In this document: positions 15,749 through 26,052 of the stretch, one piece after another | Position numbering within the stretch: the stretch's first letter is position 1 | Layout of the letters: each line of letters opens with the position of its first letter | Virus record (IMG/VR): IMGVR_UViG_3300009130_000010 | Location: 1 to 64,000 of that record | Source of the DNA: a virus | Length of the DNA stretch: 64,000 nt | Reading direction: 5' to 3' (one strand) | Notes under the pieces: model-generated | Told to the model about the DNA's origin: nothing | Database searches by the model: none | The model's input: only the letters and a program-made list of their open reading frames with translations | Position numbers and translations under genes: made by a program

Positions 15749-16900
15749 ATGCCCAGAATCTCAATGTGGAAAGAGAATAAAGGACTTGATTACAGCTTTC
15801 ATGACAATAGAATCAGTGAAATGTTCACTATTGGCGGAACTGGTGTTAATATCCACAAATATTTAGGTACTTTTGAACAAGCGGCTGGTGATGCCACACA
15901 ACCTAAATATGACACTATTACTGAAAATCGTATACAAGATTTACTATTCTTAGAAAACAGAGATCGTAAGTATGATCAAACAATATATCAATTAAGAGGT
16001 ATTTACAACGTACAAGATATTGATTTTGATTTAACACAGTTTGGTTTATTTTTAGCTAACGATACACTTTTTATAAACTTCCATATGCAGAATATGGTGG
16101 AAACATTAGGTAGAAAACTAATGAACGGTGACGTTTTAGAGTTACCACACTTAAAAGAATTCTACCCATTAGATACAGATTTACCTACAGCACTAAGAAG
16201 ATACTATGTTGTACAAGATGCGAGTAGATCCGCTGAAGGGTTTAGTCCTACTTGGTATCCTCATTTGTGGAGATGTAAATGTACACCACTAGTTGATGCT
16301 CAAGAATATAGAGATATACTTGGTGATGCTAGTGAATCAAATAGTTTAAAAAATTTACTATCTACATACAAACAAGAATTAGAACATAATAACGCTATTA
16401 TTGAACAAGCAGAAAAATATGTTCCTAAAACAGGTTATGATACAGAAAAATTTTACATCATTCCTACAAAGAACGACGGAACAGCGGCTGATCCAAAAGG
16501 TAATACCGCAGATGATACTAATATTAAAGCTAGTTCAACTACTCACGAAACAAGTAGTACATTGGTTAGTCCAAGTGGTGAAGGTTGGGGCAAAGGTTAC
16601 TTAACTGGTGATGGTTTAGCACCAAATGGATTTCCTGTTACTCCTGGAATAGTATTTCCATCCAATCCTATCGAAGGCCAATATGTATTAAGACTTGACT
16701 ATATGCCAAATAGATTATTTAGATATGATGGTGCTAGATGGGTTAAAGTTGAAGATGCTGTTAGAACAAAATTAGATGGAACTGGAGATAGACATCATGA
16801 TTCATTTATTAATAACACAGGAACATACATTGACAATAAAGGCAATAAGAAATCTGGCAGAACTGGATTAAGTAAAGCACTTGAGCCGGAGGAAGATTAA
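15749..16900 (+). CDS. 14: Neck protein gp14
   Basis: 383 residues (T4: 256). The N-terminal half carries gp14 features: MWKENKGLDYSFHDNRISEM, the FINFHMQNMVETLGRKLMNG block (about residues 108-127), and the typical FSPTWYPHLWRCKCTPLVDA (about 167-186). The extra C-terminal ~170 residues are Gly/Thr/Asn-rich with a small domain LDYMPNRLFRYDGARWVKV (about 315-333), a motif also seen in this phage's adhesin-like proteins and at the end of gp15. It closes the neck with gp13. Two bases separate its stop from the gp15 ATG. Confidence 0.88.
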   Translation: MPRISMWKENKGLDYSFHDNRISEMFTIGGTGVNIHKYLGTFEQAAGDATQPKYDTITENRIQDLLFLENRDRKYDQTIYQLRGIYNVQDIDFDLTQFGLFLANDTLFINFHMQNMVETLGRKLMNGDVLELPHLKEFYPLDTDLPTALRRYYVVQDASRSAEGFSPTWYPHLWRCKCTPLVDAQEYRDILGDASESNSLKNLLSTYKQELEHNNAIIEQAEKYVPKTGYDTEKFYIIPTKNDGTAADPKGNTADDTNIKASSTTHETSSTLVSPSGEGWGKGYLTGDGLAPNGFPVTPGIVFPSNPIEGQYVLRLDYMPNRLFRYDGARWVKVEDAVRTKLDGTGDRHHDSFINNTGTYIDNKGNKKSGRTGLSKALEPEED

Positions 16901-16902
16901 TA

Positions 16903-18321
16903 ATGAAAACTTTTTTCTATGATGAACAAATTCGCAGATTTATTTTACAATTTGTTAGAATGTTCTCACATTATCAAGTAGAATTTGGTAAAGGGAGAGA
17001 CGGTACTGTAACACTTTATCAAGTACCAGTACGTTATGGTGATGCTAGTAGACAAGCGTCAGCTATTATGAAACATAATAGTGAAAACGGTATTCCTACT
17101 TCACCTCTTATAACTGTTTATATAAGTGACTTACAATATGACAGGGATAGAATGCAACAACCAAGTCACGTTGACAAAATGCAGGTTCGTACAAGAGGCG
17201 TAGACGAAAACACAGGAGCATATACTCAACAACAAGGTGAAGCATATACTATTGAACGTCCTATGCCTACACCATACAGACTACAAATGAATGTTGATAT
17301 ATGGACAACTAATACAGAACAAAAATTACAATTATTAGAACAAATTTTAACTTTGTTTAATCCTGATTTAGAAATACAAAGTACAGACAATTACATTGAC
17401 TGGACTAGTTTAAGTTACGTTGAACTAACTAGTCAAACTTTTACAAGTAGAAGTATTCCTACTGGAACTGAAGACCAAATTGATATAGCAACATTAATTT
17501 TTTCAATGCCTATATGGTTGAGTTTACCTGCTAAAATTAAAAAACTAGGTGTTATTAGAAACATTGTTAGCGGTATACATGATAATTCAGGTACAATTAA
17601 AGAATTAGATGTAGGATTATTATACGGTAGTAGAATAGCTGTTACTCCTCAAGGTTATGGTATAATATTACTAAATGGTCAAGCACAATTAATTAGACAA
17701 GCAGATGCTACTGAAACTGATCCTATTAAACTAACTAAAACACTTAATAAAAATAGAAAGAAACCAAGCTGGGCTACTGTTATTAATGACTTTGGTAAAC
17801 TAACAAATTTACAACAAGCTACACTTAACAACGGAACCAGTCAATTGAGAGTAGTACAAGAAATTGGAAGTACTACAGAAGTAATAGGTACTGTAGCACA
17901 TCATCCCACAGATGAAGATATATTATTGTTTAGTGTTGATGCTGATACTATACCTACAAATACGTTAGGAGCCATTGATGCTATTGTTGATCCTACTAAA
18001 AATGGACCAAGTTCAGGTTTAACAGCATCAGTAGAAGGACAAAGATACTTAATTATACAAGACATTGGTGCTGAAGGTAATACAGATGGTGCTGATGCTT
18101 GGAAGGGTGCTAATAACGAAGATTTGATAGCATCAGCGAACGATATTATAGAATATAAGAGCAATAAATGGCAAGTAGTTTTTGACTCGTCAACAATGAA
18201 AACCGATGTACACTATATGACAAATACAAAAACCGGAATTCAATATAAATGGGACGGATCGAAATGGATAAAAAGTTACGAAGGCGAATACGAAGCAGGG
18301 AAGTGGAGGCTAGTACTTTAA
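16903..18321 (+). CDS. 15: Tail sheath stabiliser / tail completion protein gp15
   Basis: 472 residues (T4: 272). The N-terminus TFFYDEQIRRFILQFVRMFS followed by QVEFG and VPVRYGDASRQ is the gp15 pattern. The middle has LQMNVDIWTTNTEQKLQLLEQ and LTLFNPDLEIQ, also typical. The C-terminal ~200 residues are an addition ending in WDGSKWIKSYEGEYEAGKW, again a small surface-like module. Gp15 caps the finished tail and joins the head. Cotranscribed with gp14. The Nudix frame overlaps its 3' end. Confidence 0.88.
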   Translation: MKTFFYDEQIRRFILQFVRMFSHYQVEFGKGRDGTVTLYQVPVRYGDASRQASAIMKHNSENGIPTSPLITVYISDLQYDRDRMQQPSHVDKMQVRTRGVDENTGAYTQQQGEAYTIERPMPTPYRLQMNVDIWTTNTEQKLQLLEQILTLFNPDLEIQSTDNYIDWTSLSYVELTSQTFTSRSIPTGTEDQIDIATLIFSMPIWLSLPAKIKKLGVIRNIVSGIHDNSGTIKELDVGLLYGSRIAVTPQGYGIILLNGQAQLIRQADATETDPIKLTKTLNKNRKKPSWATVINDFGKLTNLQQATLNNGTSQLRVVQEIGSTTEVIGTVAHHPTDEDILLFSVDADTIPTNTLGAIDAIVDPTKNGPSSGLTASVEGQRYLIIQDIGAEGNTDGADAWKGANNEDLIASANDIIEYKSNKWQVVFDSSTMKTDVHYMTNTKTGIQYKWDGSKWIKSYEGEYEAGKWRLVL

Positions 18322-18740
18322 ATAGTGTTGGTTGCTTATTCTGGGCTCGTAAAACAAACCGCTTTCTTTTTGTTTTAAGAGCTACTAAAACATATAAGTT
18401 TACATGGGCCTTAGTAGGTGGTAAAGTTGATAGTGGTGAAACTGTTTATCAAGCTATGTGTAGAGAAATAGAAGAAGAACTTGGTTCGTTACCTGACATA
18501 ATTAAAACAATTCCTATAGAAAAATTCACTCATAAAAAAAATAAATTTGTTTATGAAACATTTGTAAACATAATCGAAGAAGAATTTATTCCTAAACTAA
18601 ATTGGGAACATACAGGCTATGCTTGGGTTGGCATTGATCACTTTCCTAAACCATTACATCCAGGTTTATATCAAACTCTTAATATTGATGCTATTGGTGA
18701 AAAGTTAAAAGTATTAATTAATCAGTATAATATTACATAG
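18249..18740 (+). CDS. Nudix hydrolase
   Basis: 163 residues from the first ATG. A complete Nudix box G-x5-E-x7-REUxEExG is present (GKVDSGETVYQAMCREIEEE, about residues 58-77), so it should hydrolyse a nucleoside diphosphate linked to another group; T4 NudE is the nearest functional parallel. The start is uncertain: ATG at 18249, ATG at 18264 or GTG at 18303 all fit, and the conserved domain begins after the GTG. All choices overlap the end of gp15, so expression is coupled to gp14-gp15. It converges on, and overlaps by eight bases, the minus-strand sialyltransferase-like gene. Confidence 0.88.
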   Translation: MGRIEMDKKLRRRIRSREVEASTLNSVGCLFWARKTNRFLFVLRATKTYKFTWALVGGKVDSGETVYQAMCREIEEELGSLPDIIKTIPIEKFTHKKNKFVYETFVNIIEEEFIPKLNWEHTGYAWVGIDHFPKPLHPGLYQTLNIDAIGEKLKVLINQYNIT

Positions 18741-19488
18741 ACCCAATGTCTAATTCACTTGTAAATTCTCTATAAGACATTTTTCTTAAATTTTTATACC
18801 AATTAAAATCATCTGGGTATCTAGCAGGGTTATTATCAACTAAAGTAAATGATACATCTGGATATGCTCCAAATATTTGACACATATTCCTCTCCCATTT
18901 GACACTAGATGTTGAATGTTGTTGTGGATTATAATGAGGTGTTCCGGCATATAAATTATTATTATATCCTTCACCACCATTTTGTCCATCAAAGCCTACC
19001 ATGTAAATATTTTTATGATTATCAAAAGCCGCAAGATACAAAGCAATACATCCAGCGTTCATTCTTACATTATTTGGAACCAAATGAAACTTTCCTGGGT
19101 TTTCTAAGCAACTTGTGGCAGAAGAGTAAACTATGTTCTCATCAGCAAATGGTATTTCATAAAATTCTGTGCTATTAGCAATTTCATCAACCATACCTTT
19201 ACCAGTTGCTACTAAAAAATCTGGTTTAAATTCTCTAGATAAAGCGTTACAGCCATACGTTTGGCAAGCCATGGACCCTAATAGTCCACCTCTATGTCCT
19301 TTTAATAAGTCGTGTCTGAAGGTTTTTCTACTTTCGCCATTACCAATAACTACAGCATATCCTAAATGAGTGTCATTAAATACTGTTCTTGGTATCCATT
19401 CTCTAGTTTCTTGACGTTTTCCAGCCTCATATTTTACTGAGGTTATAAAAAACTCACCTTCATAGTCGTTGGATGTTTTTCCTAGCAT
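18733..19488 (-). CDS. Sialyltransferase-like (GT42/DUF115-type) Rossmann protein, copy 1
   Basis: 251 residues. After an ~40-residue N-terminal extension comes YAVVIGNGESRKTF, then YGCNALSREFKPDFLVATGK, then MNAGCIALYLAAFDNHKNIY and MVGFDGQ, and NNNLYAGTPHYN. This order (GNGxS, CN, SG/AG helix, IYxxGFD) is that of CstII-type GT42 sialyltransferases and the related DUF115 fold. A paralogue lies at 31061-31714. The setting between tail genes and fibre genes suggests action on a surface glycan of host or virion, or a nucleotide-sugar function. Enzymatic activity is inferred only from motif order. Confidence 0.75.
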   Translation of the reverse strand: MLGKTSNDYEGEFFITSVKYEAGKRQETREWIPRTVFNDTHLGYAVVIGNGESRKTFRHDLLKGHRGGLLGSMACQTYGCNALSREFKPDFLVATGKGMVDEIANSTEFYEIPFADENIVYSSATSCLENPGKFHLVPNNVRMNAGCIALYLAAFDNHKNIYMVGFDGQNGGEGYNNNLYAGTPHYNPQQHSTSSVKWERNMCQIFGAYPDVSFTLVDNNPARYPDDFNWYKNLRKMSYREFTSELDIGSM

Positions 19489-19525
19489 ACTATTAATTAT
19501 CTTCCTATGGGGGGTATTGTAAATG

Positions 19526-19533
19526 TATTTATT
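19526..19533 (-). promoter_or_regulatory. Late promoter box AATAAATA for the 251-aa gene
   Basis: Reverse-strand AATAAATA, five bases, then start at about 19520; leader of about 32 bases with AGGAAG. Confidence 0.6.
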
Positions 19534-19569
19534 ATTAAGGGTTTTTGAGTATTAAATAAAATGGTCCAT

Positions 19570-19604
19570 AAAAAAAGGGCGACCCTAAAGCCGCCCTCTT
19601 TAAA
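19570..19604 (-). terminator. Terminator after the long fibre gene
   Basis: Stem AAAGGGCG (19574-19581) with CGCCCTCTTT (19592-19601, one bulged base) followed on the reverse strand by a T-tract. It lies 19 bases past the fibre stop. Confidence 0.8.
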
Positions 19605-19622
19605 ATTTCAATTGTTTTTGGC

Positions 19623-22600
19623 TTACATTCTGCCTACAACAACCTCAATCATACCTTCTTCACCGTCATGATCTTCTAATGCTTTACCAATTACTTGGCC
19701 CATTTTCGGATCTTCTTCGGCTCTTGCCGCACCATGTCCAGCACTTACCATCATGTCGCCTTTTGATACTTTTCCTTTAACTTTACAAGGAACTCTACCA
19801 ACCAATGCTACAGAACATTTGTTCTCAGCATCTAAGCCGTCATTCATTAAGTAAGCAGGATTAGATGTAACAACACCTGCAACGGATTTACAACCATCAA
19901 TATCACAAAGTGATACTTCATGCTCTCCACCAAAGTGGACAACTGTACCTGGAGCATATTCGGCGTCTGCCGCATAACACTCTGCCAAGTCAGCAAATTG
20001 AGCCTGTGTAGCTGTACCAGTAAGTGTATCTACTCTCATATTCGCATATGAAGTAATACCTACGTTACCTGCTGTAGTACCGTCTTCTGTAGTGTTAATA
20101 GCCGCGAATGTATCAGCACTTTCGTCCCAAATCATTCCAACATTAGCACTTGATCCACGCTCAACAACCCAACCTGAGTCATAAGCAGGAGATCCTGACT
20201 GTCCAGTAGCCCAAATCTGTAATGGATCTTCAACAGTTGTGTTAGTTGAACTAACAGTTGTTGTTGAACCGTTTACAGTTAAGTTTCCTGTAACAATCAT
20301 GTTTCCAGTAGCAGTAACTTCATCATCCAATTGAATGATACCAGTACCATTTGATTGTAATACTAGGTTTTCATTAGTAACAGCGTTTTTAACTGAGTTA
20401 CCTATAATAGTAACGTTACCAGCTTTAGCACCGTCGGATAATAGTACACCAGTAGCAGAGTCATCAGCATGAGCAGTAAGTGTAACACCACTTCCCATTT
20501 CTGTTGTTCTAAGCACCTGGATTCCAGCACCACCGTCTAATTGTAGTAAACCTGAGCCTGAACCTGAAGCAACTTTTAAGTTTTGGTTCGCATCAGTACC
20601 CATAGTTATTGTACCACTATCGTCTTGAAGTACTTCTTTACCATTAACGTACAATGATCCTGAGGATACATACAAGTCTTTCCATTGAGCACTTGATCCA
20701 CCTAAGTCAAATCCTGTTGAACCGTTGGAGTTAACGTTAGGTACAAGTCCACCACTTGTAAATTTAGCAATAGAAGTGCCACCACAAGTAAACTGAATTT
20801 CATCAGCATCAGCAGTAGCTTCTACACTAATTTTAGTATCAGCATCAGCATCTTGCATTTCAGTGATTGTTGATGTAGTAGTTAAAACTCTAGCATCAAT
20901 AACGTCGCCAGTTGCCGGAGCTTCTGTAAACGTTAGTGTTGTTCCACTTACCGCATAAGCTGTTGTTGGAATTTGTACCACACCGTTTATCATAACGATT
21001 GTAGTCGCTGTAGTTCCAGCTGAGCTTAATGTAAATGCTGTCGCACTATCATCACCGTTGTAAGAGTTAGCTGTAATTGTTGTAAAGTCAGCACCTGAGT
21101 TCCATTCAGATCCAGTATAGATCTCCATGTTACCCAATGTAGTGTTGAATCTAAACATACCAGCTGAACCACTTCCTGGTCTTTGAGCTGTTGTTCCAAC
21201 TGGAATCATCATAGAGTCCGTAGCTGAAACGTGTAATGTTACGTCTGTTGTAGGAGTACCAGTTCCAATACCAACACTTCCTGTAGAACCTTCTACAAAG
21301 AAAGCATTAGCGTCGTTATCTGATTCAACTCTAAAGTCGACGTCGGCACTTGCTTCGTTAATAACAATTTCTTGACCAGCAACACCTTCAACTATAAGTT
21401 TACCACTTGTAGAAGAAATTGTATTTGAATCAATGCTTATGTTATCAATGTCAACAGCACCTGCTGTTAATGTAGTACCATCAAAAGTTAAGTCAGCGTC
21501 ATCTTGTAACTCACCACCAGTACCAGCGTATGTAACGCGGCCTGCTGTTAAGTCTTCAACTTTAGCTGTAGCTAAAGTAGACGCACCGTCAACTTCTAAA
21601 GCACCACTAAACGTACCTTTACCAGTAACGTCTAATGTACCAGCAACTGTAGTATTACCTGACGCAACTGTAACCTGGAATTTTTCACTTCCAGCCGCAC
21701 CCACGTCTAAGGTTGTGCCGTTATATCTTAATGTAGCGTAGTCGTCCAAAGAACCAGATGTTCCAGCAACAACAACTCTTCCAGAAGTTAAATCTGAAAC
21801 AGTCGCACTATTCATAGTTACACCACCAGCAACAGCATTTAGTACTGTAGTTGAATCGACTTCAACAGCAAACGAACCTGTTCCTGAATCAGAAACAGTA
21901 GCAGTTGTATTACCCTGCTCTAATCTAGTTGAAGTTTGAGAATCAACGTATGCCTTAGTAGCCGCATCTTGAGCCGAAGTAGGATCAGTAACGTTAGTTA
22001 CTTTATTACTTCCCATGCTAATTGTTTGTGAGCCAGCTACGGTTAGTGAACCATTAATTGCTGTAGCACCATTTGATGTTAATGTACCAGCCACTGTAGC
22101 TGTTCCATCAACGTCTAAGTTACCACCCATATTAAGGTTTTCAGCAAGTCCTAAACCACCTAATACTAATAACGAACCTGAGTTGTTAGAAGTTGAAGTA
22201 GTTGTAGCATTTGCTGTTATAACGCCTGTACTTTCTAATGTACCAGCAACTTGAGTATTTCCTGAAGCCGCTGTAACGATGAACTTATTAGTGTTAACTG
22301 TAAAGTTTCCACCAACATCACCAGCGCCACTTATATTAAGTGTAGCACCAATGTATTCACCAGCACAAGTTAAGTTAGTACCATCGTATGTTAAACCAGC
22401 ATCATCTTCAAGTAAACCTGAAGCGCCAGCTGTTACAACACGACCGTCAGTTAACGTACCTGATTTTACAGAACCAACAATTATATTACCAGCTGTACCT
22501 GACATCACTTCTGATGTGTTAGTAACACCTGTCATATAAACAAAAGCATCTGCTGAATTGTCATAACCGAAGAAACCTAATTTAGCACTTCCGTCATAAT

Positions 22601-24614
22601 ATCTAAATTCAATACCTCTGTCTTTACCGTCGTCTGAACCAGGAGCAGAATCACCACCCAATGTAAATATTGGATCGTCAACTGTTACTGTAGTTGAGTT
22701 TGTAGTAGATGTTGTACCGTTAACTGTTAAGTTACCAGTTACAATTAAGTTATCTCCAACTGTCACGTTAGCGCCAGAAGAAGAAAGTGTACTTGCCGCA
22801 ATTGACAAGTCACCAGCTGTAAACGTTGTACCTTCCCAAGAACCAATTTCGGAACCATCAACTGTCATAGCAATTTTTCCGTTTGATCCTGTGTCAGTGA
22901 TAGTAATATTTGTATCACCTTTTTCGATTACATTACCAGCCGCTGAAATTGTATTATCAACATAGTATTTTGTAGCCAAGTCTTGGTTATCAGTTGTAGT
23001 GTATGACGTATGTGCTCTAATTTGTAAAGCACCTGCCGCCGTCGCACCAATTGTAAGTACTTCAGTATCAGTACCACCAACAACAGCCTGAACAACGACA
23101 GAGCCGTCTTCAGTACCATTTGTGATATCTACTGCCTTACCTTTAAGTTGAGCGAAAGTAGTAGTATTATTTCCGTCATCATAACCTTTCCAAGTTATTT
23201 GTCCACAGCTATCGCCGTCCGCCGGAGAAGCAGATTGTTTATTAAACAATAATTCTCCACCATAAGCATCAGCGTTAGAGTTAAGCATAGTCATTTGAGG
23301 TTTAGAACCACCTGATTGAGACATTAATACGTCTGAACCAATAGTACCATTAACTGTTATGGCATCGCCTGCGGCGTCACCTAAAGTTACAGCACCATTT
23401 AAAGTAGTAGTTCCTGCCGCTGTTAAAGTACCATCAATATCAGCGTTACCGCCCATATTAAAGTTCTCAGCAAGACCTAAACCACCATCAATTATTACAG
23501 CACCTGTAGTGTTTGTAGTTGATGTAGTAGTGTCGTTAAAGTTTGAGATACCTGTTACGTTTAAAGTAGCTCCAACAACTACGGCTCCTGCCGCACTTGC
23601 TGTAAATGAACCACCAACGTCTAAAGCACCTGTTGTGACAATTTGTCCACCAACATATATATCTTCAGCAACACCCATACCACCATCAACAATAACAGCA
23701 CCAGTAGTGGTACTTGATGAAGCGGTTGTATTATTAAAGTTAGCAACACCACTTGCGTCAAGTGTACCTACTGATGTATTACCAGTAGCATGAGCAATAG
23801 TGGCAGAACCAACTGTTAACGTTGTTCCGTCAAATGTAAAGTTAGCGTCGTCTTCAACAGCGCCAGAGGCACCTGCGATAACAACACGGTTATCTGTTAA
23901 ATCAGTAATCTTCGCTGATGCTACAGTAACATCTGAAGCATTAGCAGTAAACACAGTAGTTGAATCAAGTTCCATTGTAACTGAACCTGTACCACTGTCA
24001 CTTACTGTTACTGAAGTATTTCCCTCGATCAAGCGTGACGCCGAACCTAGTTGAGAATCAACATAGGCTTTGGTAGCCGCATCTTGGTTTCCTGATGGAT
24101 CAGCAACACCAGTAATTCTATTACTGCCTGCCGCTATATTACCTGCTGGATTAAGTGTAAAGTCACCAGCTGATGTAGTAATTCCATTGGAATCGAGAGT
24201 GGTATTATCAACAATTAAAGAACCAGCTTGAAAAGCCGAGTATGCCGATAATGTTATATTTCCTGCTGTTGTACCAGCTTCTGTAGTAGTCGCTACAACG
24301 AATTGATCAGCACTTTCGTCCCAACCAATAAACACGTTTGTATCGTCACCACGTTCAGTTACAAGACCGGCGTCAACCGCTCCTGAACCAGTAGCACCAG
24401 AGGATAATACCATTAAAGGATCAGCTACAGATGTATTTGTAGAGTCAACTGTAGTTGTTGTTCCTTGAACTGTTAAGTTACCAGTAATTGTTAAGTTCGA
24501 ACCGTATGTTATAGAATTAGCAAGTTTACCAGCCGTAATCGCATTATTGGCGATTTTAGCCGTTGTTACCGCTAGGTCTGTAATCTGATTCGATTTTATT
24601 CTTGTTACGGGCAT
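19623..24614 (-). CDS. Giant modular tail-fibre/adhesin with C-terminal autoproteolytic-type domain
   Basis: 1663 residues from the ATG at 24614; an in-frame TTG at 24623 lies directly against AAGGAG and is rejected. The protein is a mosaic of repeats: three copies of a block starting NLTVQGTTTT or NLTVNG, four of the kind LTDGRVVTAGASG then DDAGLTYDGTNL, three of DAATKAYVDSQ type, and several GLGLAENLNMGG units. The final ~110 residues (from FADLAECYAADAEY through SVALVGRVPCKVKGKVSKGD) match the Peptidase_G2/IMC-like end of marine phage fibres, which trims itself after trimerisation. Likely receptor-contacting fibre. It has its own late promoter with a ~110-base leader. Confidence 0.85.
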   Translation of the reverse strand: MPVTRIKSNQITDLAVTTAKIANNAITAGKLANSITYGSNLTITGNLTVQGTTTTVDSTNTSVADPLMVLSSGATGSGAVDAGLVTERGDDTNVFIGWDESADQFVVATTTEAGTTAGNITLSAYSAFQAGSLIVDNTTLDSNGITTSAGDFTLNPAGNIAAGSNRITGVADPSGNQDAATKAYVDSQLGSASRLIEGNTSVTVSDSGTGSVTMELDSTTVFTANASDVTVASAKITDLTDNRVVIAGASGAVEDDANFTFDGTTLTVGSATIAHATGNTSVGTLDASGVANFNNTTASSSTTTGAVIVDGGMGVAEDIYVGGQIVTTGALDVGGSFTASAAGAVVVGATLNVTGISNFNDTTTSTTNTTGAVIIDGGLGLAENFNMGGNADIDGTLTAAGTTTLNGAVTLGDAAGDAITVNGTIGSDVLMSQSGGSKPQMTMLNSNADAYGGELLFNKQSASPADGDSCGQITWKGYDDGNNTTTFAQLKGKAVDITNGTEDGSVVVQAVVGGTDTEVLTIGATAAGALQIRAHTSYTTTDNQDLATKYYVDNTISAAGNVIEKGDTNITITDTGSNGKIAMTVDGSEIGSWEGTTFTAGDLSIAASTLSSSGANVTVGDNLIVTGNLTVNGTTSTTNSTTVTVDDPIFTLGGDSAPGSDDGKDRGIEFRYYDGSAKLGFFGYDNSADAFVYMTGVTNTSEVMSGTAGNIIVGSVKSGTLTDGRVVTAGASGLLEDDAGLTYDGTNLTCAGEYIGATLNISGAGDVGGNFTVNTNKFIVTAASGNTQVAGTLESTGVITANATTTSTSNNSGSLLVLGGLGLAENLNMGGNLDVDGTATVAGTLTSNGATAINGSLTVAGSQTISMGSNKVTNVTDPTSAQDAATKAYVDSQTSTRLEQGNTTATVSDSGTGSFAVEVDSTTVLNAVAGGVTMNSATVSDLTSGRVVVAGTSGSLDDYATLRYNGTTLDVGAAGSEKFQVTVASGNTTVAGTLDVTGKGTFSGALEVDGASTLATAKVEDLTAGRVTYAGTGGELQDDADLTFDGTTLTAGAVDIDNISIDSNTISSTSGKLIVEGVAGQEIVINEASADVDFRVESDNDANAFFVEGSTGSVGIGTGTPTTDVTLHVSATDSMMIPVGTTAQRPGSGSAGMFRFNTTLGNMEIYTGSEWNSGADFTTITANSYNGDDSATAFTLSSAGTTATTIVMINGVVQIPTTAYAVSGTTLTFTEAPATGDVIDARVLTTTSTITEMQDADADTKISVEATADADEIQFTCGGTSIAKFTSGGLVPNVNSNGSTGFDLGGSSAQWKDLYVSSGSLYVNGKEVLQDDSGTITMGTDANQNLKVASGSGSGLLQLDGGAGIQVLRTTEMGSGVTLTAHADDSATGVLLSDGAKAGNVTIIGNSVKNAVTNENLVLQSNGTGIIQLDDEVTATGNMIVTGNLTVNGSTTTVSSTNTTVEDPLQIWATGQSGSPAYDSGWVVERGSSANVGMIWDESADTFAAINTTEDGTTAGNVGITSYANMRVDTLTGTATQAQFADLAECYAADAEYAPGTVVHFGGEHEVSLCDIDGCKSVAGVVTSNPAYLMNDGLDAENKCSVALVGRVPCKVKGKVSKGDMMVSAGHGAARAEEDPKMGQVIGKALEDHDGEEGMIEVVVGRM

Positions 24615-24729
24615 TTTCCACAACTCCTTTTTATATTATTATGCATAAGTGGCGCCGAAGAGCACCTGTAATTGGAGCATTACTGCCACCGTAATATTAG
24701 TCTAAAGATAGATTAATGTACGATAATGT

Positions 24730-24737
24730 TATTTATA
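24730..24737 (-). promoter_or_regulatory. Late promoter TATAAATA for the giant fibre gene
   Basis: Reverse-strand TATAAATA, full T4 consensus, in the spacer between two fibre genes. The leader of about 110 bases contains a small GGTGC/GCGCC hairpin and ends in AAGGAG. Confidence 0.75.
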
Positions 24738-24771
24738 CAATTTTGGAAAAAGATATAAGATCAGATCTAAA

Positions 24772-26052
24772 TTAATGTAAATCGACCCAGCCACCGTTAG
24801 CGTAGCCTTGGAACTTATTTGTTGTAGAATTATATATTACAGCACCATTAGAAGGTGATGTAGCATTTCTTTGTGTGGTCGTATAACTAGCAAACTGAAC
24901 TAGTTGACTATGTGTTGTTGCTGTATTTGTTATTGTTAACTTATCAGACCCTGCTACTTTTATATAAACAGTATCATCATCTGCTGTACGCTCAACTTCA
25001 ATTTTTGTATCAGCATCAGCGTCTTGTACTTTATCTAAATATGTTATACCTCTAAATATTCTAGCAGATATATGGTCAGTATTTGCCGGTGCTGATGTAA
25101 ATGTTAAAGTACTACCACTTATAGTATAAGCATTTGTAGGTTCCTGGACTACACCATTTAAAGTAACAATTACTGTATTGGTTGTGGCATCGCTGACGCT
25201 TAATGTAAAAGTTGTATCAGAGCCATCACCATTAAACTCATCATGTGTTACTGTTGATAAATCAGGATCACCTACTCTAACCCAAGCACTATTTTTATAT
25301 ACTTCAACATAATCTAAAGTTGAGTTATATCTAACTTCACCTTCAGATGGTGACCCAGGTCTCTGTGCTGTAGTACCAACTGGTAACAATAAAGATTCTG
25401 TAGAATTAATTTTAACTTTACCTGTACCTTGTGGCTCAAGTATTAAATCATCGTTAGTTGGAGTATAAAGTGTAGTATCTTCTGCTGTTATATCTCCTAA
25501 AGAACTACTTGCTCCACCTACACCAAATGTTCCTGTGTATCTAGCACCTGAAATATAAACTGACTTGCCTGAAAAAGAAATTCCATTTGGTAAATTTGTT
25601 CCTATAAAATGTACAACACCAGATTGATAATCAAAAAACCATTCGTCGTCATTACCAGAACCTGTAGCATATACCTGAGTTCCACCACTTGCGGCCGAAC
25701 CAGCATTTCCTGATGTATGTACATAAATTTTAAGTTGATATGTTGAACCTACCTCAGGTGGTATCCAATCAGTTAATCCTGATTTCCAAGTTCTGTTTGC
25801 TGTTGCTGTACCATCTACAGTACATTCACGAGGACTACCTGTAGCATATACTGTAACTACTCCAGAACTTGATCCTGGCATAACAGCAGGAATTGTATCT
25901 GCTTGTTGCCAAACTTTGTCACCTCTTAATAATAGAGGAGATGCTATAGCTTCGTTAGGTGCTTTTTTAACAGCATTTGTATCTGTTTTAGTTGCTCCGT
26001 ACCCTAGCTTCTTCCAAAGGTAATCAATTTTTTTACTATCAGGTATCGCCAT
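24772..26052 (-). CDS. Tail-fibre or baseplate-attached structural protein with shared modules
   Basis: 426 residues. The N-terminus (PDSKKIDYLWKKLGYGATKT) resembles attachment segments of marine phage fibre proteins. Residues ~230-265 form a module TTAQRPGSPSEGEVRYNSTL followed by YVEVYKNSAW, and ~285-325 a second, VTLNGVVQEPTNAYTISGST. Both modules recur in the giant fibre and in the 139-aa protein. The C-terminus ends with another copy of the first type (QRNATSPSNGAVIYNST). No catalytic motif. Its ATG overlaps the stop of the 1144-aa gene. Confidence 0.85.
   Translation of the reverse strand: MAIPDSKKIDYLWKKLGYGATKTDTNAVKKAPNEAIASPLLLRGDKVWQQADTIPAVMPGSSSGVVTVYATGSPRECTVDGTATANRTWKSGLTDWIPPEVGSTYQLKIYVHTSGNAGSAASGGTQVYATGSGNDDEWFFDYQSGVVHFIGTNLPNGISFSGKSVYISGARYTGTFGVGGASSSLGDITAEDTTLYTPTNDDLILEPQGTGKVKINSTESLLLPVGTTAQRPGSPSEGEVRYNSTLDYVEVYKNSAWVRVGDPDLSTVTHDEFNGDGSDTTFTLSVSDATTNTVIVTLNGVVQEPTNAYTISGSTLTFTSAPANTDHISARIFRGITYLDKVQDADADTKIEVERTADDDTVYIKVAGSDKLTITNTATTHSQLVQFASYTTTQRNATSPSNGAVIYNSTTNKFQGYANGGWVDLH

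Noticed and set aside
21433-24054. Several plus-strand open frames opposite the giant fibre gene
   Set aside because: Antisense shadows of a repeat-rich, Thr/Ser/Gly-rich gene; compositions are Ala/Pro/Val/Ser-rich and repeat with the fibre modules.
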